Assembly (NCBI GenBank): GCA_029775955.1
Contig: JARVJW010000059.1
Span: 1 to 10,214, forward strand
DNA: 10,214 nucleotides
DNA from: Nitrososphaeria archaeon
GTDB lineage: Archaea; Thermoproteota; Nitrososphaeria; Conexivisphaerales; UBA164
Reading direction: 5' to 3'
Numbering within the stretch: the first letter of the stretch is position 1; the number at the start of each line of letters is the position of its first letter. Shown here piece after piece: positions 1-6,361 of this stretch. The position numbers and the translations under genes were made by a program. The notes below the pieces were generated by a model that was not told where the DNA came from, searched no databases, and worked only from the letters and a program-made list of their open reading frames with translations.

Positions 1-1
1 A

Positions 2-187
2 GCATTTATAATTGCCTGGATTATATCACCTGGCACTACAGGTGGAGTGATAGAGACCATAATAGGGCTTATACTAACTGGGCTGTACTTTGTTGGCCTG
101 GCTGCATCTTATACAATTGAAAAGAGGCGCCAAGTTGGTCCAGCAGAACCAATCTATAGTTTTTCGCTTAACCTTTTGGATAAATAA
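2..187 (+). CDS. C-terminal end of a membrane protein, tail altered by IS insertion (partial)
   Basis: This is the last 61 codons of a gene that begins before the window. The visible part is hydrophobic, with one segment at the start (AFIIAWII) and a second of about 20 residues (GVIETIIGLILTGLYFVGLA), followed by a basic stretch, EKRRQVG. That pattern suits the last transmembrane helix and cytoplasmic tail of a polytopic transporter or permease, but the family cannot be named from this fragment. The final ten residues, YSFSLNLLDK, and the stop codon lie inside the left end of the insertion sequence. If the two flanks are rejoined at one copy of the TA target, the gene would end directly after ...GPAEPI with TAA. 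The tail therefore appears to be added by the insertion. The reading frame is open throughout and its codon use matches the downstream operon. Confidence 0.7.
   Translation, partial: AFIIAWIISPGTTGGVIETIIGLILTGLYFVGLAASYTIEKRRQVGPAEPIYSFSLNLLDK
157..172 (+). repeat. Left terminal inverted repeat of the IS630-like element
   Basis: The sequence TAGTTTTTCGCTTAAC matches the reverse complement of the right end (TAGTTCATCGCTTGAC) at 13 of 16 positions. Weaker similarity continues inward for roughly 15 more bases. A TA dinucleotide lies immediately outside. The repeat is read through by the truncated upstream gene. Confidence 0.75.
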
Positions 188-194
188 TCTCTGA

Positions 195-1105
195 TCAATA
201 CTTTGCATAATTCATATTTCTGTCGTTGAACAGCTTTGGCGCAATGCCCTTTAGATACAGCCTGGTCATTCCGCTTACCTCCCTTTTGACGTCCTTCCAC
301 CCGAACTCTATCAGCTGCAGGTCTGAGGGAGGAACATGCAGAATATCTAGCTTCATAACCTCTGACGAGCTCTGCTGAATGAATATTTACGTTGACAAGT
401 ACGATGATTATCGGCCTGCTATCACCAGCAGCATCCTCCTCCCTTCTTATGAGGAACGATGCCATAGCTGCAGCCCTTGAACGATCGGACACTACGTCTT
501 TGCCGTTCAAGGTTATGAACCCGAATATGGTCCTTGACCTCCTGCTGCCTCGCCTTCACTGTACAACAGGCGTATTTATGACTCCTGCAGGGGGTCAGAG
601 CGAAGAGAGCTCTCATCTAGGAAGCCTATTATGGGCTCAACGCTGTATTCCTGCCTGACTTTCGAGAGCGCGCCATAGAACTTTTTTAAAAATTCCTTCC
701 TCGAGCCTTTTGCTGTAGGGCTTGCCGTATCGAACATGCTTCTTTCTCAGGACCTTCCAAACGGTCTTGTACGCACAATGGACACCTCTTGGTTCCTTTA
801 CATATCTAACAACACCCCTGATATTCATTCCCTTGTTCTCTATCTCCTTGACTATCTTGTCCCACTCATCCGCAGGGAGCTTGGGCCCTCCTATGAAATT
901 TGGTTTGAGGCCATCGTATCCACCCCTGTTACAAGCGCAAATTCTCTATTGTGCTTTTAGCCCTCCTGATGATGCCGGCAACGGCTTCAGTCTTTCCTTC
1001 GTAGAGGATCGCGTGAAGCCTCTCCTTCAGCCTAGCATCCCTCTCCATTTTGTGCCTCTGTTCAAGTTCTTCACTTGCCAGATGTCTGACAAGTTTCCTT
1101 GGCAT
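195..1105 (-). pseudogene. IS630-family transposase, multiply frameshifted pseudogene
   Basis: On the minus strand, pieces of one DDE transposase can be read in order by changing frame. It starts at an ATG at 1105 with MPRKLVRHLASEELEQRH and continues into a helix-turn-helix region (EGKTEAVAGIIRRAKSTIEN). A frame change near 940 gives GGYDGLKPNFIGGPKLP and then CAYKTVWKVLRKKHVRYGKPY, a typical IS630 second DNA-binding region. Another change near 660 gives EYSVEPIIGFLDES, with the first catalytic Asp at 615-617. Further changes near 585 and 545 lead to FGFITLNGKDVVSDRSRAA. In IIIVLVNVNIHSA the second catalytic Asp (normally LDN) is Val, at 394-396. A last change near 358 gives LIEFGWKDVKRE with the Glu at 306-308, and the gene ends with a stop at 195. 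Rejoined it would be about 300 residues, near normal for the family. At least four frameshifts and the lost Asp make it inactive. Confidence 0.85.
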
Positions 1106-1164
1106 GCAATTACATATGCGGGCACAGTTCATAACCATAGAAATTAAAAATAACTGTCTAATTA

Positions 1165-1180
1165 GTCAAGCGATGAACTA
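1165..1180 (-). repeat. Right terminal inverted repeat of the IS630-like element
   Basis: Read on the minus strand from 1180 inward, TAGTTCATCGCTTGAC pairs with the left end at 157-172 with three mismatches. The flanking TA at 1181-1182 matches the TA at 155-156. It lies 78 bases upstream of the start codon of the molybdoenzyme catalytic subunit. Confidence 0.75.
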
Positions 1181-1183
1181 TAA

Positions 1184-1218
1184 TTGTATCTTAATATACA
1201 AATGTATACAGTTGTACA
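1184..1218. promoter_or_regulatory. Palindromic operator-like cluster upstream of the operon
   Basis: TTGTATCTTAATATACAA at 1184-1201 is an 18-base palindrome with a single mismatched pair (1190/1195). It overlaps a second dyad, TATACAAATGTATA at 1195-1208. TGTATACA (1203-1210) and TTGTACA (1212-1218) repeat the same half-site theme. The cluster ends just before the TATA-like box. Stacked dyads at that place are typical of a site for a dimeric helix-turn-helix regulator, acting as activator or repressor. No regulator gene is visible in the window, so the identity of the binding protein is unknown. Confidence 0.5.
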
Positions 1219-1224
1219 GGCGAA

Positions 1225-1233
1225 TTTATTAAA
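1225..1233 (+). promoter_or_regulatory. Archaeal TATA box for the molybdoenzyme operon
   Basis: TTTATTAAA at 1225-1233 is a good archaeal TATA-like element. Its last base is 26 bases before the ATG at 1259, so transcription would start at or very near the start codon. No Shine-Dalgarno motif precedes that ATG (only A/T-rich AAAATAAT), which fits a leaderless transcript. A second A/T-rich stretch at 1241-1256 is too close to the ATG to serve as the box. Confidence 0.5.
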
Positions 1234-1258
1234 CCAAATTATTATTTATTAAAATAAT

Positions 1259-3721
1259 ATGGTAAAAGAGGGTTACTCCGTTAGTTTGCGAGAGGCACTT
1301 AACCCAAGGTTAAGCAGGAGAAAATTTCTAGCATTACTTGGTGCTGCAGGCGTTACAGTTGGTGCGTATGAAATTCTCAGAGGCTCTGTTTTAAAGAGCT
1401 TACAACCAGCTTATGAAGAGCAAATAACTAACGCTTCACTTACAAAAGTGAGGACTGCACATGTCAACAATTGTGACGGTTCATGTGGGTTACTTGCCAC
1501 GCTAAACGGTGGGGAAATTGTAAAATTTTCACCGGCAACGTTTAATGATCCTGACTTTCCACCTAGAATTTGCCTGAGAGGACTTTCTCAAATACAATAT
1601 GTTTACCATCCTGATAGGTTAAAATATCCAATGCAAAGCGTTGGCGGCAGGGGAAGTGGGCAGTGGAAACAAATTACATGGGATGAGGCAGCAAGCTTGA
1701 TAGCCAGCAAGTTCCAGAGCATATCATCTCAGTACGGCTCCAAGTCAATCTATATTGCGCCATACACAGGAAACCTTTCAGTAATAAATGGGTTGATTGG
1801 AGTAGGATATAGGTTTGCAAGCGTAATAGGGGCAAGCGCAGGTGACTTTGAGGGAGATAATGAAGGCGACTCTGCTTCACCGGCAGGCGCTGTTGAAGAA
1901 CTGGGTGCATTTGATGGTCATGAATTAAATGACCTGGTTAATTCAAACATGATAATTTTATGGGGTAACAACTTAGCAGAAACAGACATTCCCGACATGA
2001 GATTTGTCCTTGATGCAAGGGATAATGGTGCGAGAGTGGTTTACATTGACCCCAGGTACACGCCAACTGCAGTGGTTGCAGACCAATGGGTACCGCTTAG
2101 GCCCGGCACAGATGGTGCCTTAGCCCTGAGCATGATAAATGTAATAATAAATGAGGGCCTTTATAACAGCAACTATATGTTAAATTATACGGTTGGGCCA
2201 TTTTTGGTAAGGCAAGACACGATGCTATTTCTAAGAGAAAACGACCTAAGTGGAAACGGGTCCAATAACTACATGGTTTACGACACTGTGACGGGGCAAA
2301 TTTTGCCCTATAATTCACCTGGCGTAGTTCCTGCACTTACGGGAACATATAAAACCGCAAACGGGGTATCTGTTAAGACATCGTTTCAAATGCTTTCTGA
2401 ACTAGTTTCTAAATATGACCCTTCAACTGCATCGAACATAACAGGGGTTCCAGCACAAGCAATACAGCAACTAGCAGAAGATTTTGCAAAGGCTAATCCT
2501 GCCGCAATAAAGGTCGGGTTTGGAGGCATATCGCACTGGTATTATGGTGACCTCACCTATAGGGCGCTAATTACACTATCCGCCTTGATCGGCTATATAG
2601 GCGTTCATGGTGGAGGCGTTACCACTTACAATGGGGCGCTCCTCGATGCTGCAACAGACCTAACTGACTGGCTAACTCCAGATGGGAAGCAATACAACTA
2701 TATTCCGCCACTGTCATTTGCTGACCAAGTTTTTAATGGAAACATAAAAGCAGCATGGTTCCCCTGTGACAATTTTATAAACCAGCAGGGTGATACCAAC
2801 CGCACAATAAAGGCCATAGAGCAGCTTGATTTTGTAGTAGTGTCTGACGCATTTATGACCCCTACGGCAAAGTATGCAGACATAGTGTTGCCAATAGCAA
2901 CAGAATATGAAAAAACGGACCTGTTGCTGGGCGGGAACTTCTTTTTGCAGTATACTCCGAAATTAATAGAACCACTTTGGGAAAGCATGGCAGACCTTGA
3001 CATGTTTGCCCTTGTGGCTAGCAAGATGGGATACGGATCCTATTTTAATGGAACTGCAGAGGATTACATTGGGCTTGTGTTAAGTGGATTTCCATCAGGA
3101 ACAACGCTTGATGACATAAAGGCTAATGGGAACGTTATGAGGTTAAAAGATGAAGATATAGCAACTTCTTCTTACCAACCAATAACAAAGCCATATGTAC
3201 CATTTTACCAGCAGAGCTTTCCCACCCCGTCAGGGAGAATAGAATTTTATGTGGAATCGGTTGTTCCATATTATAAAACAGGCCTCCCGATATATAAGGA
3301 GCCAAATGAAGCTTCACCACAAAATGTGCTATATACAAAGTATCCGTTTGTTATGATAACCTCCCACACTAGGTTCAGGACCCACACCCAGTGGGATAAC
3401 CTTGCATGGCTTCTGGAAATAAACCCGCATCAATTTGTTGAAATAAACCCAAGCGATGCTGCAGCTAAGGGGATAAATGACGGTGATAAAGTGAAAATTT
3501 ACAACGATAGGGGCTATATAATAACTACTGCCAGATTAACGCCTGGCATGAGACCTGGCGTGCTAAACGTCTATCAGGGACATTGGTCTGATTTTCCAAC
3601 TGGAACTGTGAACAATCTAACAAACCAGGACATAAACCCAGCACAATCAGTGGTTTACCTTTTCCAGTCAAATACACCATATTTTGATGTCCTTGTTAAT
3701 ATAGAAAAGGTGAGCAGCTGA
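1259..3721 (+). CDS. Tat-exported molybdopterin (bis-MGD) oxidoreductase catalytic subunit, DMSO reductase superfamily
   Basis: This is an 820-residue catalytic subunit of a complex-iron-sulfur molybdoenzyme, expected outside the membrane and holding Mo (or W) bis-MGD and one FeS cluster. Residues 19-24 (SRRKFL) and the hydrophobic run after them form a Tat signal. The FeS motif is His68-x3-Cys72-x3-Cys76-x28-Cys105, with His in the place of the usual first Cys, as in NarG and other type II members. DRLKYPM (119-125) and QWKQITWDEA follow. An Asp-rich segment at 196-204 lies where type II enzymes have their Mo-ligating Asp, so Asp200 or Asp204 is a candidate. IILWGNN (232-238), IPDMRF, YIDPRYTPT and PLRPGTDGALAL are family cofactor-binding motifs. 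The C-terminal dinucleotide-binding domain covers roughly 692-815. The length is close to DmsA and shorter than NarG. The substrate (nitrate, (per)chlorate, DMSO, sulfur, selenate or other) is undetermined. The stop overlaps the next start by one base. Confidence 0.93.
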   Translation: MVKEGYSVSLREALNPRLSRRKFLALLGAAGVTVGAYEILRGSVLKSLQPAYEEQITNASLTKVRTAHVNNCDGSCGLLATLNGGEIVKFSPATFNDPDFPPRICLRGLSQIQYVYHPDRLKYPMQSVGGRGSGQWKQITWDEAASLIASKFQSISSQYGSKSIYIAPYTGNLSVINGLIGVGYRFASVIGASAGDFEGDNEGDSASPAGAVEELGAFDGHELNDLVNSNMIILWGNNLAETDIPDMRFVLDARDNGARVVYIDPRYTPTAVVADQWVPLRPGTDGALALSMINVIINEGLYNSNYMLNYTVGPFLVRQDTMLFLRENDLSGNGSNNYMVYDTVTGQILPYNSPGVVPALTGTYKTANGVSVKTSFQMLSELVSKYDPSTASNITGVPAQAIQQLAEDFAKANPAAIKVGFGGISHWYYGDLTYRALITLSALIGYIGVHGGGVTTYNGALLDAATDLTDWLTPDGKQYNYIPPLSFADQVFNGNIKAAWFPCDNFINQQGDTNRTIKAIEQLDFVVVSDAFMTPTAKYADIVLPIATEYEKTDLLLGGNFFLQYTPKLIEPLWESMADLDMFALVASKMGYGSYFNGTAEDYIGLVLSGFPSGTTLDDIKANGNVMRLKDEDIATSSYQPITKPYVPFYQQSFPTPSGRIEFYVESVVPYYKTGLPIYKEPNEASPQNVLYTKYPFVMITSHTRFRTHTQWDNLAWLLEINPHQFVEINPSDAAAKGINDGDKVKIYNDRGYIITTARLTPGMRPGVLNVYQGHWSDFPTGTVNNLTNQDINPAQSVVYLFQSNTPYFDVLVNIEKVSS
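3709..3713 (+). promoter_or_regulatory. Shine-Dalgarno GGTGA for the ferredoxin subunit
   Basis: GGTGA lies 7 bases before the ATG at 3721, inside the last codons of the catalytic subunit gene. It matches the archaeal anti-Shine-Dalgarno and supports this start and translational coupling across the TGATG overlap. Confidence 0.65.
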
Positions 3722-4551
3722 TGACAAGGCTAGGCATGGTGATAGACCTAAGCAGGTGCGTTGGATGCAACACGTGCGCAGTTGCCTGCAAGGAGGAAAA
3801 CAACGAGCCGCTTGGCATATGGTGGAACAGGGTGCTTACGGTAGGAGGAGGGGATTATATAGACGTCCCAGAAGGGGAATATCCAAATGTGGACATGCAC
3901 TATTTGCCACTTGCCTGCCAGCATTGTGAAGATGCTCCATGCGTAAAAGTGTGCCCGGTTGCTGCAACATACAAAAGAACTGAAGACGGCGTTGTGCTTG
4001 TTGATTTTGACCGCTGCATTGGTTGCAGGTATTGCATGGCAGCCTGTCCCTATGGGGTAAGAAACTTCAACTGGGGAGAGCCTGTTTACAGTCCAGGAGT
4101 GGATTTCCCGGTTGGCCATCAGGGTGACCATTACGACAAGTATAATCCCAGCAGGCTTGTGTATATGCCAGAAAGGCCAAAGGGCGTTGTGGAAAAGTGC
4201 ACCTTCTGCGTACAGAGAATCGATAACAACGAAGTACCTTTCTGCGTTGAAACATGTCCAGAAGGGGCAAGGGTATTTGGGGATCTGGAAAACCCTGACA
4301 GTGAAATTTCGGGCATAATACAAAATGGAAATGCACAGCAATTGCTCCCTGAGTTAGGGACAAACCCGCAAGTTTATTATGTGCCGCCATATCAGAAAAA
4401 GGGCATAGTGCCAGATTATGCAAACCAGAGCGTTATAAATGCAAATGAAAGCACTATCGCGCCTGGGCAGAGCATCATTGACTTGGCTGAGGAAAACGGA
4501 TATGTCTCAGGATTTGTGCCTCCACAGAGCAAGAAAAAAGGCGGTGAATAA
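3721..4551 (+). CDS. Four-cluster ferredoxin electron-transfer subunit (DmsB/PsrB/NrfC type)
   Basis: This 276-residue protein should pass electrons between the NrfD anchor and the catalytic subunit. Sixteen cysteines form four complete cluster motifs: C13/C16/C19/C23, C66/C69/C74/C78, C99/C102/C105/C109 and C160/C163/C175/C179. The third motif is Cys-only, whereas NarH-type subunits have Trp at one position, so this subunit looks like the DmsB/PsrB group and not NarH. There is no signal peptide or membrane segment. In this family the subunit is exported folded, carried by the Tat signal of its catalytic partner. The C-terminal tail after about residue 185 is low in cysteine and rich in Asn, Gln and Pro, and may contact the partner subunits. 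The gene overlaps the previous one by one base and is followed after two bases by the anchor gene. Confidence 0.93.
   Translation: MTRLGMVIDLSRCVGCNTCAVACKEENNEPLGIWWNRVLTVGGGDYIDVPEGEYPNVDMHYLPLACQHCEDAPCVKVCPVAATYKRTEDGVVLVDFDRCIGCRYCMAACPYGVRNFNWGEPVYSPGVDFPVGHQGDHYDKYNPSRLVYMPERPKGVVEKCTFCVQRIDNNEVPFCVETCPEGARVFGDLENPDSEISGIIQNGNAQQLLPELGTNPQVYYVPPYQKKGIVPDYANQSVINANESTIAPGQSIIDLAEENGYVSGFVPPQSKKKGGE
4543..4547 (+). promoter_or_regulatory. Shine-Dalgarno GGTGA for the membrane anchor gene
   Basis: GGTGA is placed 6 bases before the ATG at 4554, within the last codons of the ferredoxin subunit gene. It supports ATG 4554 as the start of the NrfD-like protein. Confidence 0.65.
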
Positions 4552-4553
4552 AA

Positions 4554-5792
4554 ATGGAGAATAAAAATTTGATTGAAAAAGTTAACGGCAAGGTGTATTA
4601 CGCTTTAGTATCAATTTTAGGGGCGATTGTGCTGATAGGAGCAGTCGCATGGGCCCTGGAAATCGAATATGGCCTGATCCTTACCAACATGAGGGACGTT
4701 GTTTCATGGGGGCTTTACATTTCAACATTTGCATGGTTTGTGGGGGTCAGTGCCGGTGGCCTAATACTTTCCTCTTCTGCAGCTATATTCAAGATAGGAG
4801 CTTGGAAGCCGCTCTCCAAAATGGCAAGCTTTGTGTCTGCTGTCGTTATAACGGCAGCTGCGCTTATAATCATGCCAGACCTTGGGCAGCCTGGAAGGGT
4901 GCTTAACCTTATCATATATGCTCATACGTTCTCTCCACTGATCTGGGATTTTTCAATAATAGCAACTTACCTCATAATATCTTTGCTTGAGCTCTGGCTC
5001 CTCATTTCATCAGAAACTTTGAAAAAGGCTGGCAATGAGCCTGGCTCCAAGATGAGGGAAAAGTACGCGATAGGGCTTGCATTCATAGCGCTTCCTGTTG
5101 CAATATTTACCCATTCTATAACTGCGTGGATATTTGGATTGCAGATATCAAGGCCATGGTGGAACACTGCGCTGCTTGCGCCGGCATTTGTAGCATCAGC
5201 CCTGGTTTCAGGGCTAGCGCTTGTTCTATTAGTGATTCTGGTGAACAATAGGCTGAAACTGATAAATGTGAACATAGAAGAAAAGACAAAGGCACAATTC
5301 TCCAAGCTGCTCATAATATTTATACTAGTTGACTTATACCTACTTTTCAGCGAATACCTTACTATAGCATGGCCTGGGGAACCAAGCGAGCTTGCAGGGC
5401 TTTACACCATGTTCTTTGGGCCGTACTGGTACATCGGATGGGGCCAGTGGATACTTGCATTGCTTGCGGTTATAATACTTGCAAGGCCAAGTTGGAGAGC
5501 TTCAAACTTGGCAATTGGAACAGCATCAGTGTTTGCACTAGTTGAAGTGTTTTTCTACAGGATGAACCTGATAATTCCAGCACTGGCAAACCCATTAATT
5601 CAGTACCCGCCAGGAATTGCAATAGGGGGAGGCATCAGTTCAGCTTATGCCCTTGCAGGCTATTCCTTCCAGATAGTAGGGCAGTACTTTCCCAGTCCAA
5701 TTGAATGGGCAATTACTGCTGGGTTTGTTGCGGGTGTGGCCCTTATAATCTTGGTTGGCCTCAAGCACTTGCCTCTGGGAACTTCAGAATGA
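4554..5792 (+). CDS. nrfD: NrfD/PsrC-family polytopic membrane anchor, quinone-reacting subunit
   Basis: This 412-residue protein is very hydrophobic. About ten membrane segments can be seen, near residues 15-36, 51-74, 90-108, 130-152, 171-195, 205-230, 250-272, 285-308, 316-340 and 382-403. Family hallmarks include WGLYISTFAWFVGVSAGGL (52-70), which resembles the second helix of NrfD/PsrC/HybB proteins, and PDLGQPGRVLNL (108-119) followed by SPLIWD (127-132). The role known for the family is to anchor the ferredoxin subunit and oxidise or reduce quinol without haem. Ten segments suit the longer HybB-like branch better than the eight-segment PsrC core. It sits between the ferredoxin subunit and the chaperone, and its TGA overlaps the next ATG by four bases (ATGA). 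The symbol is a family label and does not imply nitrite reduction. Confidence 0.9.
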   Translation: MENKNLIEKVNGKVYYALVSILGAIVLIGAVAWALEIEYGLILTNMRDVVSWGLYISTFAWFVGVSAGGLILSSSAAIFKIGAWKPLSKMASFVSAVVITAAALIIMPDLGQPGRVLNLIIYAHTFSPLIWDFSIIATYLIISLLELWLLISSETLKKAGNEPGSKMREKYAIGLAFIALPVAIFTHSITAWIFGLQISRPWWNTALLAPAFVASALVSGLALVLLVILVNNRLKLINVNIEEKTKAQFSKLLIIFILVDLYLLFSEYLTIAWPGEPSELAGLYTMFFGPYWYIGWGQWILALLAVIILARPSWRASNLAIGTASVFALVEVFFYRMNLIIPALANPLIQYPPGIAIGGGISSAYALAGYSFQIVGQYFPSPIEWAITAGFVAGVALIILVGLKHLPLGTSE

Positions 5793-6361
5793 GTGAAGCC
5801 GTGCAGAGAGCTGCACTTTACGAAATTTTTTCACAGCTTTTCTTCAAGCCAGATAATAGAAAGAGGGAAGCGGCAGAAAGCTTCATTAAAATAGCGAAAG
5901 CTGATAACATTGAGATAGAAGACTTTGACCCAGGCACGCTTGAGATAGAATATAACAGGCTCTTCGTTGGCCCTGGCCACGTTCCATGCCCTCCATATGA
6001 ATCAGTTTACAGGAAGGATAGGCCATTAATGGATAGAGGATTAGTAATGGGGCCATCAGCAATTGATGTTGAGAAAAGGTACCGGCAAGCAGGCCTTCAA
6101 AAATCGAAGGACTTTCATGACCTTCCTGACCACATTGGAGTTGAAATGGAGTTTATGGGGTACCTATGTGAAATGGAGGCAAAGGACGGCGCTAAAAAAT
6201 GGAGAAAAATGCAGGATGAATTCCTTAAGTTGCACATAAAGCCTTGGTATATCGAATTTCTTGAATGTATCAAAAAGCATTCCAGGTCAACTTTTTATTC
6301 AGCAGCTGCCACTGAACTTAAAGGGTTCATTGAAGAGGAACTTGAAGGCGAAAACCCATGA
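5789..6361 (+). CDS. TorD/DmsD-family molybdoenzyme-specific chaperone
   Basis: This 190-residue, helix-rich protein has the TorD-family signatures. LEIEYNRLFVGPGHVPCPPY (51-70) runs directly into ESVYR, and LPDHIGVEMEFM (112-123) matches the conserved PDHI-x2-E-x-EFM motif. Members of this family bind the Tat signal of their molybdoenzyme partner, stop early export and help cofactor insertion, here presumably for the catalytic subunit encoded at the start of the operon. The frame is open back to 5705, but the ATG at 5789 is preferred: it forms an ATGA overlap with the anchor gene stop, and the residues before it are encoded within the anchor gene and have no family similarity. Only a weak purine stretch (GGGA) precedes this ATG, so translational coupling is likely. 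The end overlaps the next gene by another ATGA. Confidence 0.9.
   Translation: MSEAVQRAALYEIFSQLFFKPDNRKREAAESFIKIAKADNIEIEDFDPGTLEIEYNRLFVGPGHVPCPPYESVYRKDRPLMDRGLVMGPSAIDVEKRYRQAGLQKSKDFHDLPDHIGVEMEFMGYLCEMEAKDGAKKWRKMQDEFLKLHIKPWYIEFLECIKKHSRSTFYSAAATELKGFIEEELEGENP

Larger units (their letters stand above)
157..1180 (-). mobile_element. Decayed IS630-family insertion sequence, about 1.02 kb
   Basis: The element is bounded by TA dinucleotides at 155-156 and 1181-1182, the target duplication expected for IS630/Tc1-type elements. Its ends form an imperfect inverted repeat: 157-172 matches the reverse complement of 1165-1180 at 13 of 16 bases. The length of about 1 kb with one transposase gene filling nearly all of it is usual for this family. 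The transposase lies on the minus strand and is broken in several places, so the copy cannot move by itself. Boundaries could shift by two bases because TATA occurs at both ends. The element separates the upstream membrane protein gene from the oxidoreductase operon promoter. Confidence 0.8.

Noticed and set aside
722..1147. Open frame of 141 codons on the plus strand
   Set aside because: It is antisense to the IS630 transposase remnant, whose minus-strand fragments carry recognisable family motifs. The plus-strand translation has none.
3748..4341. Open frame of 197 codons on the minus strand
   Set aside because: It lies wholly opposite the ferredoxin subunit gene, which has 16 ordered cluster cysteines. 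The reverse translation shows no domain.
5705..5788. Upstream extension of the chaperone gene to an earlier ATG
   Set aside because: The extra 28 residues are encoded within the end of the membrane anchor gene in another frame and do not resemble TorD proteins. The ATGA start at 5789 gives a normal family length.
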